NCBI GenBank assembly: GCA_022497155.1
Contig: MU385716.1
Location: 434,001-498,000, forward strand
Reading direction: 5' to 3'
Source of the DNA: Whalleya microplaca
Lineage: Eukaryota; Ascomycota; Sordariomycetes; Xylariales; Xylariaceae
DNA length: 64,000 nucleotides
Shown one piece after another: positions 21,979 to 33,262 of this stretch. How positions within the stretch are numbered: position 1 is the stretch's first letter; the number at the start of each line of letters is the position of its first letter. The notes beneath the pieces were generated by a model. The model was not told where the DNA came from and searched no databases. It worked only from the letters and a program-made list of their open reading frames with translations. Position numbers and translations under genes: made by a program.

Positions 21979-23079
21979 GAGATCTTTCGTGCCGTTAGCG
22001 GGACGGCTCCATAAGCACTCTATTGTGGAGGGCTGGGCTGAATTTTTATCAGCTTGGCAGAGCAAAAGGAGTGATCCACATCTACTTATACTAGCAAATC
22101 TACACGAGTCTTTCCATCGCAACGACCAAGGACGGGGTATATATAGATAGAGACCTCATTATTAGGTTAGATAGAGATGAGTCGTCCGCCACGCCATACT
22201 GCGGCGGGGATCTATATAGAGTCGGAAGGTTCGTAGGGCGCATTGCCTGTTGATAGTCTAATAGATGCGATGAATTCCCACAGCCTAACCTCATTGCTGA
22301 TTGCATCCATAAATCATCATTACTAACTGACAATGGTCGGGCTTCATCCCTTTATCATATAATATTAGTAGTCTCCAACTTAAAGCCAAGTAGATATCTC
22401 AACACTGATAGACATAGTCAGAGTTCAACTTATGGTCTAATCCAGGGATCAGTATCACTGTTGCACGGCAGGTATATGGAGGATTTCTTATGTTACACGA
22501 AACACTGGTTCTGCTCCGGTACTCTAGTCGTCTTATGCACCATTGCGCGAGCATATATATATATATATATATATACTAGACGTTAACAGATTCATCATCA
22601 TCATTCTTCCACTTGCCATCAATGAAAGCAACAATCTTTAGTACACTGCACAACTTCACCAAGTTAATCCTACTTTATATACTCGACATACATCAGTCGT
22701 TCACGTACTTACCCTTGATTAATGGCAGTTATGTGTACTGCCTTCTAGCCTCTAGAGGTGCCGTGAACTTAGTTATGTGCACCAGAGTATTATATACTAC
22801 ATGACACCCTAGGGCATCGCGATCATTACGTTATTTTATAATTTAAGTATACTTATTTCTTCAAGGACTATCATCTAGGATCGCCGCGTCTTGAGATATT
22901 CAACTTATTGGAAGGTAAAGGTTCGAGTTGTCATCCTTACATCATGCAACTGTGTCATGTCATGGCACTTGTAAGATCTCCCTACATACCTAGGTACTAT
23001 ACAATGCTCGCGATTATTTTTTTGAAACATATTACAACAACACATATCTCAATCAGCCGTATAATTCGAGATAAGTTCG
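21979..23079. other. AT-rich intergenic region with (AT)n tract
   Basis: 1.1 kb without a supported gene. A perfect (AT)n tract spans about 22553-22575. A TACCTAGGTA palindrome lies at 22987-22996, about 90 bp before the next gene. Confidence 0.5.
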
Positions 23080-24132
23080 ATGCGCCATCTTCACCTAGAT
23101 CCATCTAAGAGGCAGCCTTTGCTCAAGGATCAGTCCATCCCGACTGAAGAACCCCAGACTCTACCAATCAAAACAGTGCTTACCGACCCTCGCAGCTCGC
23201 AGAACAATGAAGATGCGAGTATCTACTTCATTGGAACGGCGACGACTGTCATCGAGTGGCAAGGCATCCGACTCCTCACAGATCCGAACTTCTTGCACAC
23301 GAGCGACCACGTTCATTTGGGGCCAGGCGTAACTGCGGAGCGGAAGACCAACCCAGCTGTCGATCTTCACGAGCTCCCGGCACTCGATTGCGTCCTGCTA
23401 TCCCATTACCATGCCGATCACTTTGATCAACTAGTTGAGAAGTCACTGAATAGGTCGTTCAGCATAATCAGCACGCCACATGCGAAGAAATGTCTTGCTT
23501 CACCCAAATCTCAGGACGAACCCTTCCAGTCGGTCCATGACCTCGATTTCTTCGAGGCCATGATACTCCACATCGACGGCGATGACTTCTCCAGCACTGG
23601 CGGATATGGCAAAGCGCCCGTCATCAAAGTAACGGGGATGCCGGGGAAGCACGTACCACCAGGACCCCTAGCGATTGCCAACGACCTGCTGAAAGCAGTG
23701 CCGCCGACCAATGGATGGCTCCTAGAGCTAGGCTATACCTTCAAGGCCCCGACCGGAGCCGATCCCGAGTCACTTGACACGGGATATCGTATCTACATCT
23801 CCGGCGACACGCTATTCGTGGATGAGCTCAGGGAGATCCCGCAGCGGCTCAAGAGCGAGAAGATCGATCTCATGCTAGTCCACCTGGGCGGTACGACGAT
23901 CCCGGGCCCTTCGATGCCCCTCTTGATGGTCACGATGGATGCCGAGCAAGGCGTGAAGATGATGGAATTGATGAATCCGGACCTGACGATCCCCATTCAT
24001 TATGATGACTACAACGTCTTCTTATCCCCGCTCTCGGACTTCAAGAAGAAGGTTGATAAGGAAGGATGGAGTGACCGGACGATGTATCTCGATCGGGGAG
24101 AGCAATTTCGATTCAAGGTTCGCGGGGCATAA
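23080..24132 (+). CDS. MBL-fold metallo-hydrolase (UlaG/NAPE-PLD-like)
   Basis: Single-exon 350-residue protein from ATG 23080. The metal-binding motif H-x-H-x-D-H is SHYHADHFD (His109, His111, Asp113, His114). Further ligands of the fold are the His in ISTPHAKK, the Asp in YISGDTLFVDE and the His in IPIHYDDY. The order and spacing fit the metallo-beta-lactamase fold of the lactonase/phosphodiesterase-like branch (beta-lactamase superfamily domain 2). There is no signal peptide or membrane helix, so it is probably cytosolic. Substrate cannot be deduced. The GC-rich, codon-biased body contrasts with the AT-rich flanks. Confidence 0.88.
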   Translation: MRHLHLDPSKRQPLLKDQSIPTEEPQTLPIKTVLTDPRSSQNNEDASIYFIGTATTVIEWQGIRLLTDPNFLHTSDHVHLGPGVTAERKTNPAVDLHELPALDCVLLSHYHADHFDQLVEKSLNRSFSIISTPHAKKCLASPKSQDEPFQSVHDLDFFEAMILHIDGDDFSSTGGYGKAPVIKVTGMPGKHVPPGPLAIANDLLKAVPPTNGWLLELGYTFKAPTGADPESLDTGYRIYISGDTLFVDELREIPQRLKSEKIDLMLVHLGGTTIPGPSMPLLMVTMDAEQGVKMMELMNPDLTIPIHYDDYNVFLSPLSDFKKKVDKEGWSDRTMYLDRGEQFRFKVRGA

Positions 24133-25806
24133 GTGAAGACGACTCTTCCATCAAAACCATACGCACAGGCATGGTGCACTGTGAAATTGGTGTGGTAATT
24201 AGGAGCTACCCATTAATGGGCCATTAGTACTACTCCACCCATACGTAGTTTAGATAACATTATAGTTAGGTTCATTTATACAGGTGTGTATCTAGGCTAT
24301 ATCCAGCCTGTATCTTGTTCATTATTAGGGAACAGGCTAAACTGACCGTCGTTTAACCGATATACTTCCTTGTCATTTATCAATGGCCCTACGGACCCTC
24401 AAGTGGGCTCATCCAATCAGTACTGAATACGTATGTAATAAACTTGCAAATGACGCTAATATATACAGCCGGCCCTTAAATCACCTTGTATTGTTACAAG
24501 TGTTGGACATATTGCAATATAGGGACTAGGTTATATTTGTAAAACATAATGCATACGCAGCATGTCCTACACCTTAAGCATCTTTCATGAGGATGACATG
24601 TCCAACAGTGGTAGCGAGTACTAATCCTGGAATCCGCCGACATAGACGCGGGCCTGGGACTGGTGCTTGCAACACAGACAAGACCAATAGGTATTCCTAA
24701 GCTGTATGACGAGTAATAGCGAATCTATCTATGAGATATACACGGCCGAGGATTAACTCTTGGGGAAACTGGTATGGTAACAATAGATAAAGTTGCGCTA
24801 TAAGCACTTCAAACTTTGTAATGTGTGAATCGATCAGTGACCCCCAGATCTAAGATTTTGTCAAGTACGTGTGGCAGTTGATGTATGTCCAGTACTATTT
24901 ATTAGTCTACCTGATGACAGGAAGCGGGTAAAAAGGGGCTTCGATCAATCATGTCTTGGTTTCATAAAGACAGTATCCGTACCGAGTACGTGATATGTAC
25001 AGCGCTAAGGTACTCCTTGGCTGTAATGCGTGTTAGCTAAAATTTCTACTTTTATCCCTAATTTTCCAAAGATCTCCCACATTCCACGTAATAGAAGCTT
25101 ATAGGGACCAATCATAGCTCGGATCCCTATAAGTGCGGGTCATTTATGTTATTTATTATTTAAATGCACTTTCCGTTATTATTAAATGACGCTAATTAGT
25201 TGTGCTTAACCAGTCGAGCCGACAGTGCGAGAGCTCATGAAGCCAATAGGAATGACACCTTACCACACATATTAACCGTTCTTTAGCCACGGTGTACTAA
25301 AATCAGCTGCTATAATAGAATGGGTATTTCCCCCGAGAAATTCAAAATATATGTGTACATTGTAAACCCGACATCCTCCCTGTAAAGTTTTCTGCTTTCT
25401 CACCGAGTTGGATTGAATTGCCAGTAGGTAAAGTTTATCTTGCTACATGTGTCTCATTGATAGGTCCTTCGTTTGTCCGTACCTACAGACCTATAAATCA
25501 GCAGCCCTGGAAACAGGCAGGCAGGCAGGCGCAGACAGACAGACTACCAGACAGCTGAAGTAGCGTGGAATGTCAGCAGGAGTGGACGCGTCTCAGAAAA
25601 ACGGAAGGATTCGTGTTAGTTCGCAGGACTGCTGCGTACTGGGAATCTGTGCAGTAGAACACGCACCCCACTGCCATATAAATTCCTTAAATACAACAGC
25701 TTTTAGGGACTTATAAGCACAGCGCATGGACCCATTTCTATCAACCGCCACAGTTTATTAGGTATTAATTGTGAATGGGCGAGCTGGCAGGCTGGCAGGC
25801 TAGGTC
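24133..25806. other. 1.7-kb AT-rich intergenic region
   Basis: No supported gene. Near the right end there are GGCAGGCAGGCAGGC and CAGACAGACAGAC tracts (25516-25545) and GCTGGCAGGCTGGCAGGC (25783-25800), just before the next ATG. Confidence 0.4.
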
Positions 25807-28664
25807 ATGATGGAGGACGACTCACAGGCACAAACGCAACAACAAACGCAACAACAAACGCAACCGCAACCACAACCGCAACCACAACCGCAACCACAAC
25901 CGCAACCACAAGAGGAGCCACGACGGGAGCCAAATTCAGTCCCAGCTTCGACTCCAACTCCAGTTTCTGCACAGGGTCCTTCACAGGCGCCATCGCCGAC
26001 TCAACCCACAATAAACCTCTCTACTCATTACCCAAACGGGCTTCCCCGTACCATCAATGGGCTCAACGGTAACCACCTGAACGGGGCCGGGACGGCACCG
26101 ACCAGTGGAAACCCAGGCGCATCAACACCGGCTCAGTCTCAGCCACCATTCGCTTCTCCATCACCAGCACCTGCGGCAGCATCACCAAGACCGACGGCTA
26201 TCCCAGCCACACAGCCGTATCGATACCAGGCACGGCAACCATCCACTAATGCATCTTACAAGATCCCCATAGTGGAAGCGCCGGGGAATATGCCACGGCT
26301 AAGTATCACCCCAAGCCGTGTCAAAGGGTTCCCTTCCCCGAAGCAAGAAGGCCTGGTAGAAACCCCGAAGTTCAATGATGACCTATCACGCCTGACCCAT
26401 GCTATACAACAAGGTGTTCCCGGCGCTGTACGAAGGGCGGTTCGTGACAATTGGGAGAAGTGCATGCTTGGTTCAGACTTCCATCACGCCTTTCTTGTAA
26501 GTAATTTTTTTTTTCTTTTTCTTTCTGTTCGCTACTCGTCAGACATATCGTAAATTGTCGTCTTACCCAAATTGGATTGCTTCGTCGCCCTTCTTCTCGC
26601 TCGCCCTCTGGGTTTACATCCCATCCGTTAGCCATAGATGTCACTTAAGCTTCACAAGGTGTCATCAATCTTGGCTCTGATCCCTCTTGTTCTGCGTTGG
26701 AACATGGCTTGAGTGCTCTGAGCTCCTTAGTTGCCGTTTGTCTTGAGCGTGCCTGCTTACTTGGACATCATCGTGGTATATGAACCCAATGCATGGTTCA
26801 GAGGATTTTTTTCTTGCCCTTATTCACACCTCGTACCATATACCTTTTTTCAGCCCCCTACTGTCACTTTGCCCCCATTCTTCTACCCAGGACAAATAAT
26901 AAGCCTTGAGATTGAGCAACCCTCTCAACTTTCCACTACAGCTGCTCTTTCCTTCACATACTTCGGTATCTAATATCGTTCTCACTGACACGGCACTCAG
27001 TTGAACGCCTGCATTCATCACTCAAACGGTGTAATCATTCGTCGGTCCATTAAAGACTTTGGTGCCAAAATGGTAGCCGATGGGAAACACGAGCTCGTCG
27101 CCCACCTCAAGACCAATGACCTTGATGAGCTCGTTGACAATATCCTAGGCAGGGCTAGTGATGACTTTTTGGACAGGGCCATGGAAAAACGGCTCAGGAC
27201 TATTGATGCCAGATCTCTAATCAATGCCCTCGCTCGCGCAGAGCGTCTCGGATATGAGAATAGCGACGTCCTTGATGATCACAGAGAGAAGGTCGCTGCT
27301 GCCGTTCCTCCAATGAGACCAGAGCATCCGACCCAACACCAACAGTATCAACATAGACCAACCCAGCCACCCTCACAGGCCAGACCCGAACGCCCTCCTA
27401 CACTCTTACAATGCCGGCTGTGTTGGCGCCAATTCCGCAGATCACAGCATTATGAATACGTGAGTTTCCCCACTCCCCTTCCTATTTACACATCACTAAT
27501 CCCAAAATAGCATGTCCAGAAGCAATTGTGCACGAAAGAACCGCCAAACCAGGATGGATTCCCATTCTCATGTGAACATTGTGGTGCTGGCTTTGTTACC
27601 AAAGTTGGCCAGCAATACGTAAGTGATCTACCCAATCGTCGTTAGCATCAATCGATGGCTAACATATACCATAGCATTTGGCAAATTTTGTGTGCGGAGA
27701 TCATAGCACAGCGCCAGCCACCCCCAGAGCTCCTGCAAAATCGGGCTCGCCTATCACCCTGTCATCAGGCACCAACAGTCCAGTTCAGGGCCCTCCCAAT
27801 CATCGCTATCCCAGTAGTCAGCAGGCACAAACGCCCTCCGCTAAGTATATCATAAGACAAGTCCATCCAAATGGTACACCCGCAGATTCACCTGGCTCGG
27901 GGGGATATGACCCCTATGCTCATTTGAACCCCAGCACCCTAGCGAAGTTGAATGAAGAACTCCGACAGGCTGAAATTTCCTATGCCCCTCGATTCAGAGA
28001 AGCGGAGGCAGTTGAAGACCCGAGCTCGCGAAGGGCCAGGGTGGATAATGTACAGAACAGCTTCAGTACGAAGCAAAGTATTATTCGGAAGAAGTATGGC
28101 GTGCGTCTTCGAGTGAGACGGACAAAAGCTGAGATTGAAGGTGAACGCCAACGTATAAGCTCAATGAAGCGCACCCCGAGTTCCACCCAGGAGACGCCCA
28201 CAGCCAAACGGCAACGGACGGACGATGGCCCGACATATCCGAGTTCACCCTCTACGCACAGCGGCGGCCCTGAGCATAAGAGCAATCATTTGGCCGTCTC
28301 GGATATGAATTCTGGCCTGGGAGGCTCTAGTGCAACAGCAGCGATAAATGACCCTACCGCCTCAGCATCTTTACAACAGAAGACTCCCGCCCAACAAAGT
28401 CTGTCGTCATACCAGCGGAAGGGATATCGCGTGTCGTCTCACGTCACTCCATCCGCCCAGGTCTCTCCGACCGACGGAACCATGACAGAGGGCTCCACAA
28501 AACCGCAATCGCCACAGAACGCACAACGGAGCGGCTCAGCTAGTGCCCCGGTGGTTTTGGATGACGACTCGGAGTCAGATAGCGACGACTCGGACGGAGA
28601 TATTCCAGCACAGATACCTCCGCGCAAGGCTAGTGGTACACCACAAAATGGTTTAGCTGGATGA
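25807..28664 (+). CDS. tandem C2HC zinc-finger protein with Gln/Pro-rich N-terminus
   Basis: Four exons: 25807-26496, 27001-27459, 27511-27618 and 27675-28664, giving 748 residues. The N-terminus is a Gln/Pro repeat tract followed by a disordered Pro/Ser/Thr region. A helical module spans about 190-310 (from DDLSRLTHAIQQGVPGAVRR through IIRRSIKDFGAKM to SLINALARAERLGYENSDV). Two zinc fingers follow: Cys368, Cys371, His384, Cys390 and Cys404, Cys407, His420, Cys426. Both fit C-x2-C-x12-H-x5-C at a 36-residue period. A charged region (KYGVRLRVRRTKAEIEGERQ) and a disordered, acidic tail end the protein. It is probably a nuclear nucleic-acid-binding protein conserved in filamentous fungi, but I do not know a named homologue. 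Intron 1 is 504 bp; introns 2 and 3 are 51 and 56 bp. Confidence 0.82.
25831..25912 (+). repeat. CAA/CCG-CAA-CCA coding tandem repeat
   Basis: A short-unit repeat (CAACAAACG, then CAACCGCAACCA) encoding (QQT)n and (QP)n at the N-terminus of the zinc-finger protein. Confidence 0.85.
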
Positions 28665-30116
28665 ACACTTGATGCGCTTCACTGCCTATTACTCCAAGAA
28701 TCAATAGATCATCGCAGCAGTGGCTAGCTGATGAGGAAAGAATAGGCTTCTATTGGCTGAATAGGCATATGTCTATCACCAGGACTAATCCAAAGGTTTT
28801 GGCCTTTTACTGAGAAACTCTTACAAAAAATCGAAACCTCCTGTGTCATATCGGTCACAACGGGGTATGTACGATGTAAAAAATCATGATTATGAAGGAA
28901 TAATTGCGGTGTTTTAATAGAGGGTATTGAGAGCTACGCTACATTGGTCGAGCCTAGGGGACGGTTGCATAGCGTAGTAGAAAAGGTTTCGATGTCTCTG
29001 TTTCTCTGCAGCATAATTAGGAGATACCTTTGTTTTTCTATTTTCTCACTGGCATCACACGCTGGAGGCAAGGAGGTAGATACCATCGCATGCAGCAGTT
29101 CTTGATAATAGTGTTACACATTGGCGCAGACCACGCTGGTGACTAGTCGGCTCCTAGAGTATAGCAGACAGTTTCTTGAGCTACTTTAGTCAATTCATAT
29201 ATGCCTATGCGTTCCCAAAATTACAGAAACGCGTGAAAATGCACGACGCCCTTCCTCCCTGGTCGTCAACTATGGACATGCTCCCCCTACTCGTGGCTCC
29301 TCCACCTTCGCGGCGAGCCGGCCGGCTGCCATTTCCTTCTGAGCCACACCGCTCACGTCCACCCGCGGGCTAACAGAACTCACTACTCCTCAGCTCCGAG
29401 GCGTAAAAGACAATGAGAGGTCCAAAAATGCGTAAGTGGTATCGTATCGTATCGTAATCAGACAACGAGAAAAAATAACAGGACAAACGAAAACGCAGAT
29501 CACTATTCTAAGTGGCTCTTCCTCCCTTCTTTTCTCTCTAACTACCTTATCTATACAGTTTTTGTGCCCATCAGGCCGCATTGCACAGATGGTTTTCTGT
29601 CTTCCCACTTCCACTTCCACTTCCACTTCCACTCCTCCCCATACACACTCTCTCTCTTGGATGTGTGTCGTTCCAACGTCGATTCGATCCGGGCATTAGT
29701 GACCCGGACTCTGCGGAGAACGAGAATGCAGTATATGCTTAATTGTAGGAGAAAGGGGGCCGTAGAACTCCATGCTTTCGTATACATCTAACTGTCCAGC
29801 TCCTCGTTTGAATGAGGAGGGCTGCTGTAATGCAGATCAGAACTAGAATACTCGCCAGGAATATGTAATGTAGTATGTTCGTTCAGACAGTCGTAATTCC
29901 GAGGCGTCGTGAAATCGCCCGCTGCCTACCCACTCCAAGGTTGGTAGAGTTTACGCGGGGCTAAAGTTGTAGTACCTAGTATCAGCACTACTAGATTCCG
30001 TATATTCTCACATGCCCATCATCGCCGAGACAAACAGATAACACAGGCCTGTACGCTCGTAGCATAAGCCCGGCTAGGGATACATAGACGGGGTGGTGGA
30101 CGGATGAATCAGTCAC
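28665..30116. other. 3' intergenic region between convergent genes
   Basis: 1.45 kb between two gene ends. Small repeats include GTATCGTATCGTATCG (29437-29456) and CTTCCACTTCCACTTCCACTTCC (29604-29632). ORFs over these repeats are low-complexity shadows; no gene is supported. Confidence 0.4.
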
Positions 30117-33100
30117 TCACCCCGTAACCCTGCGCACCCACAGGGTGGTGGGCTCGTACTCGGCGTCGCGGTCCATGCGCTTGTAGGCGCGGTGGAGCTT
30201 GAGGCCGAGGTCGTAGGACTCGCGCTCGACCTCGGCGAGCTCGGCGCGCAGGGCCTCGACCTTGCGCTTCTCGTCCTCGCGCTTGCGCACCAGCGCGTCG
30301 CTGGCCAGGATGTTGTCCGTCGGCATCAGCTCCGTCATCTGCTTGATCCCCTTGTTGATGTTGATCCGCCGGTTCCCCAGCGCCTGCAGCTTCGCGTTCA
30401 GCTGCGCCACCGGGTCCGACGCCGCCGCCGACTGCGTCTCCGGCGGCGCCGGCGGCAGCGACTTGTCTATCGCCGATGCGAACGTCGCGAGTGACAGTGT
30501 TGACTCGTTGGCGCCCCGCGGTACGACGCCGCGGTTGCTGTTGGGCCCCGAGGGCGGTCGCGTTCTGGGCAGCGCCGACGACATGTAGTATTCCGACTCC
30601 AGGCTGATCTTCACTGGCTCCGTTGGGCTATCGCGGGGACTGCGCTCAAAACCGGAGACGATGGGACGCTTGCGGTCGAGTATCGAAGAGCCCGGAGCGG
30701 GCTTGACGGGCGGCTGCGAGAATTGTTGAGGCGGGGTAGGGACGGGCGGGGCCTCGTCATCGATGCTCTCTCTAGGAGTCGATGATTGCTGTGATGTGGC
30801 GTACGTGGTGATACTGAAGCGGGAAGGCGGCTGTACCCAATCGTCCTGGGCTGCGGCTGCGGGAGCTTGAGGCGGATGGATATCGACCTGCGAATACACG
30901 GACGAGGACCACGACTTATCGGGGTAGTGGCCAGATCCACCTGCCGGCTTCCTCCGAATTGCTTTATCGTTCGACGGAATCTGCAGAGACAACTGGGAAT
31001 TGTTGTGGGATTGAGGTTGCTGTTCTGGTAGCACAGGTGGAAGTGTGAGCTTAGCAGGACCCGGGGTATCGTCAGACAAGGGTGGGCTTGGGTAAGATTG
31101 TATACTAGCGTTAGCACTTGAATTCGCGATTGCTACGGTGGGCGATTGATGAGAGTGGTAACTCGCAGTAGGCGGAACCGGTTCCCTCCGGGTGGTGCTT
31201 GTATCGGTAGGGTTGTTGGCATAATTGCTACCCTCCAAGCCTCGAATCTGTGGAGACGAAGCAGTTTCAGATTCGCTAGCACTGACTGGGGACAGGACAC
31301 CAAGCGCAGCACGCTCCGCTCGCTTGCTACTCTTGGGGGGAATATTCAACGGAGCTACCTTCGGATTGTCGTTAACAGGCGCAACAAGCGTAGTCCGACC
31401 ACTGGCCCCTCGCCATTCGGGCCGTGCAGCCGGAGCGGGCTCGGGTTGAGCTTGAGCTTCAGCTTGAGCTTGAGCTTGAGCTTGAGCTTGAGGGCTACTA
31501 GCCTGTCGCATTCGACGTGCCCGGTCGCTAAACGAGTTGGGGCTTGGCTGAGAAGGTTGAAGTTGCGGGGGAGATGCTGAAGCATCTCGGGTACCGAGAC
31601 CCTGGACGTATTGGTGTGGATTCACCTGTGATGGCCGACCTTTAGCACTTGTGGTGGGTTCACCAGTTCTTGGATCCCAACGGACATCACTGCCATATGG
31701 GCGAGGTTGCTTGAGCTTTTCGCGCGACTTCGAGTCGCGCAATGCATTGATAGCGGCGTCTGAGTTCTTCCGACGCTCACGACGCAGCGTCGGGATGCTG
31801 CTTCGAGCATCGTTCTTGGGGGCGCCCGTCGGGCGGCTGCTTGCAAGTTGAGACATGTCTGGACCTTCGTCTATAGGAGAAACGTTGCCTGCGTTTGGCC
31901 TGAAACAAAAGAGTGCTGTTAGCCTCATAACCATTCCGGGTTTGGTGACCAATGTTTTATGCGTCATAGTATTCCAATGACCTCTTGTCCCCCCTGAACG
32001 TTCGTTCAAACACCAATTTTCTTTCACCAGCTAACAAGGCCCTTCCAAAAACTTCCAAAAACTTCCAAAAAGGGGTCAAATAATAGACAAAGGGGATACG
32101 TGAGATGACGGTGCACTTGATGGAATGATGGTTTGATCTCGGGTGCTTTCACTTGAGGGCCCCCTTCTTTCAACTCCCGATATCTATGTTCTCAAGGACA
32201 GCAGCGGTTTCCTCTCATCCACGCCCATACCCATGCAGGTGCTAACAAAGAGATTGTACTTACCCGTCCCTCGGAGACAATGCGTCAGGAGAGCTTGGTG
32301 GGGAAATTTCGATGGGATCGTTGTGCGCGACTTCGCTCCTCAACTGCTGCGCGGCGAACGTCGCTGCGTCGGGTGACGGTTGCGAATAAACGGACGAGAC
32401 AGGACGACCGTAGCCAGAACTGCGATAGCGGTTTTGCGCTGAAGGCGGCGCCTGCACGGCCGGTGCGGCTAGGTAATTGCTGTTATGCTGATTCTGGTAA
32501 CTGCGGCGTTCTGAAGTTAGCATGTTACTCCTAGTCCAATACCTAAACAAGTGTGATGTGAAATTATATCAGATGGTTGCGAGGCAGTGCCAATCCTCTA
32601 AACTCTTAATGTCGTCGAGAGAGCCACGCAACTGGACTCGCCAGTTTGGACCGTTACCACAACGTTGGGGGCCAATATGCAGGTTTCTGCACTCTGCAGG
32701 AGGCCGTTCAGCTAACGTAAGTGATCTGTGGCTGAACGAGAGATCTCCATTCCAGCAATTCACTGGTTGATGATGCTAAATATATGCAAATTGCGCGTGG
32801 GGTCGGTGCAAGTCGTGATGCCAATTCCAACACACCCTCTACTCAGGCCGACCTAATAGAGCGAGATGCCGGCTCATTCACCCGACTAATTCCTGCAACA
32901 GAACTGGGTCGCATTCCTGCTGCAAAGTCGACATCCATCAGGCTGTCAATAGCCGACATCTGTACTGGTCGAATGCACTGAAATGAAGGCCACATGGAGT
33001 CGAACAGAGGAAGTCAATAGGTAGAGAATGGCATTATCGCCGAAAATACTTACTGCTCAGACGGGTAGTCGTAGTTCCTCGGCGGTCTCTGCGGCCGCGG

Positions 33101-33262
33101 TCCTCCTTTAATGGAGTATTGATACTGGCTGTCTCCTCCCTCAACACCGCGGCCGGTTCCTGGTGTCTTCGATGCTCGGCGAGAGTTCTGCCAGGCCTCA
33201 AGCTTCTTCTTGTCCAGAAGCGCCGCGCCATCCTTTTGAGTGTTTCGGAGCCGGTCCCACAT
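30117..33262 (-). CDS. large disordered protein with C-terminal coiled coil
   Basis: Three exons on the minus strand: 33262-33054, 32500-32264 and 31899-30117, giving 742 residues. The N-terminus MWDRLRNTQKDGAALLDKKK is charged and helical. Residues from about 40 to 630 are Pro/Ser/Gln-rich and disordered, including a QAQAQAQAQAEAQAQ run. The last 110 residues form a helical coiled coil (LNAKLQALGNRRININKGIK to ELAEVERESYDLGLKLHRAY) ending in EPTTLWVRRVTG. The two conserved-looking ends separated by a disordered middle suggest a scaffold. I do not recognise a named family. Introns are 553 and 364 bp, long for this window; acceptors at 32501 and 31900 were chosen by phase and branch site. The last 500 bp are very GC-rich. 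Confidence 0.7.
31446..31492 (-). repeat. CTTGAG hexamer repeat inside coding sequence
   Basis: About eight tandem hexamers. On the coding strand they read CTCAAG in a frame that gives alternating Gln and Ala (QA) in the 742-residue protein. Confidence 0.8.

Noticed and set aside
24447..25200. AAATGACGCTAAT occurring twice, as a possible terminal repeat of an element
   Set aside because: A shared 13-mer is expected by chance many times in 64 kb, and no other matching sequence extends from the two copies.
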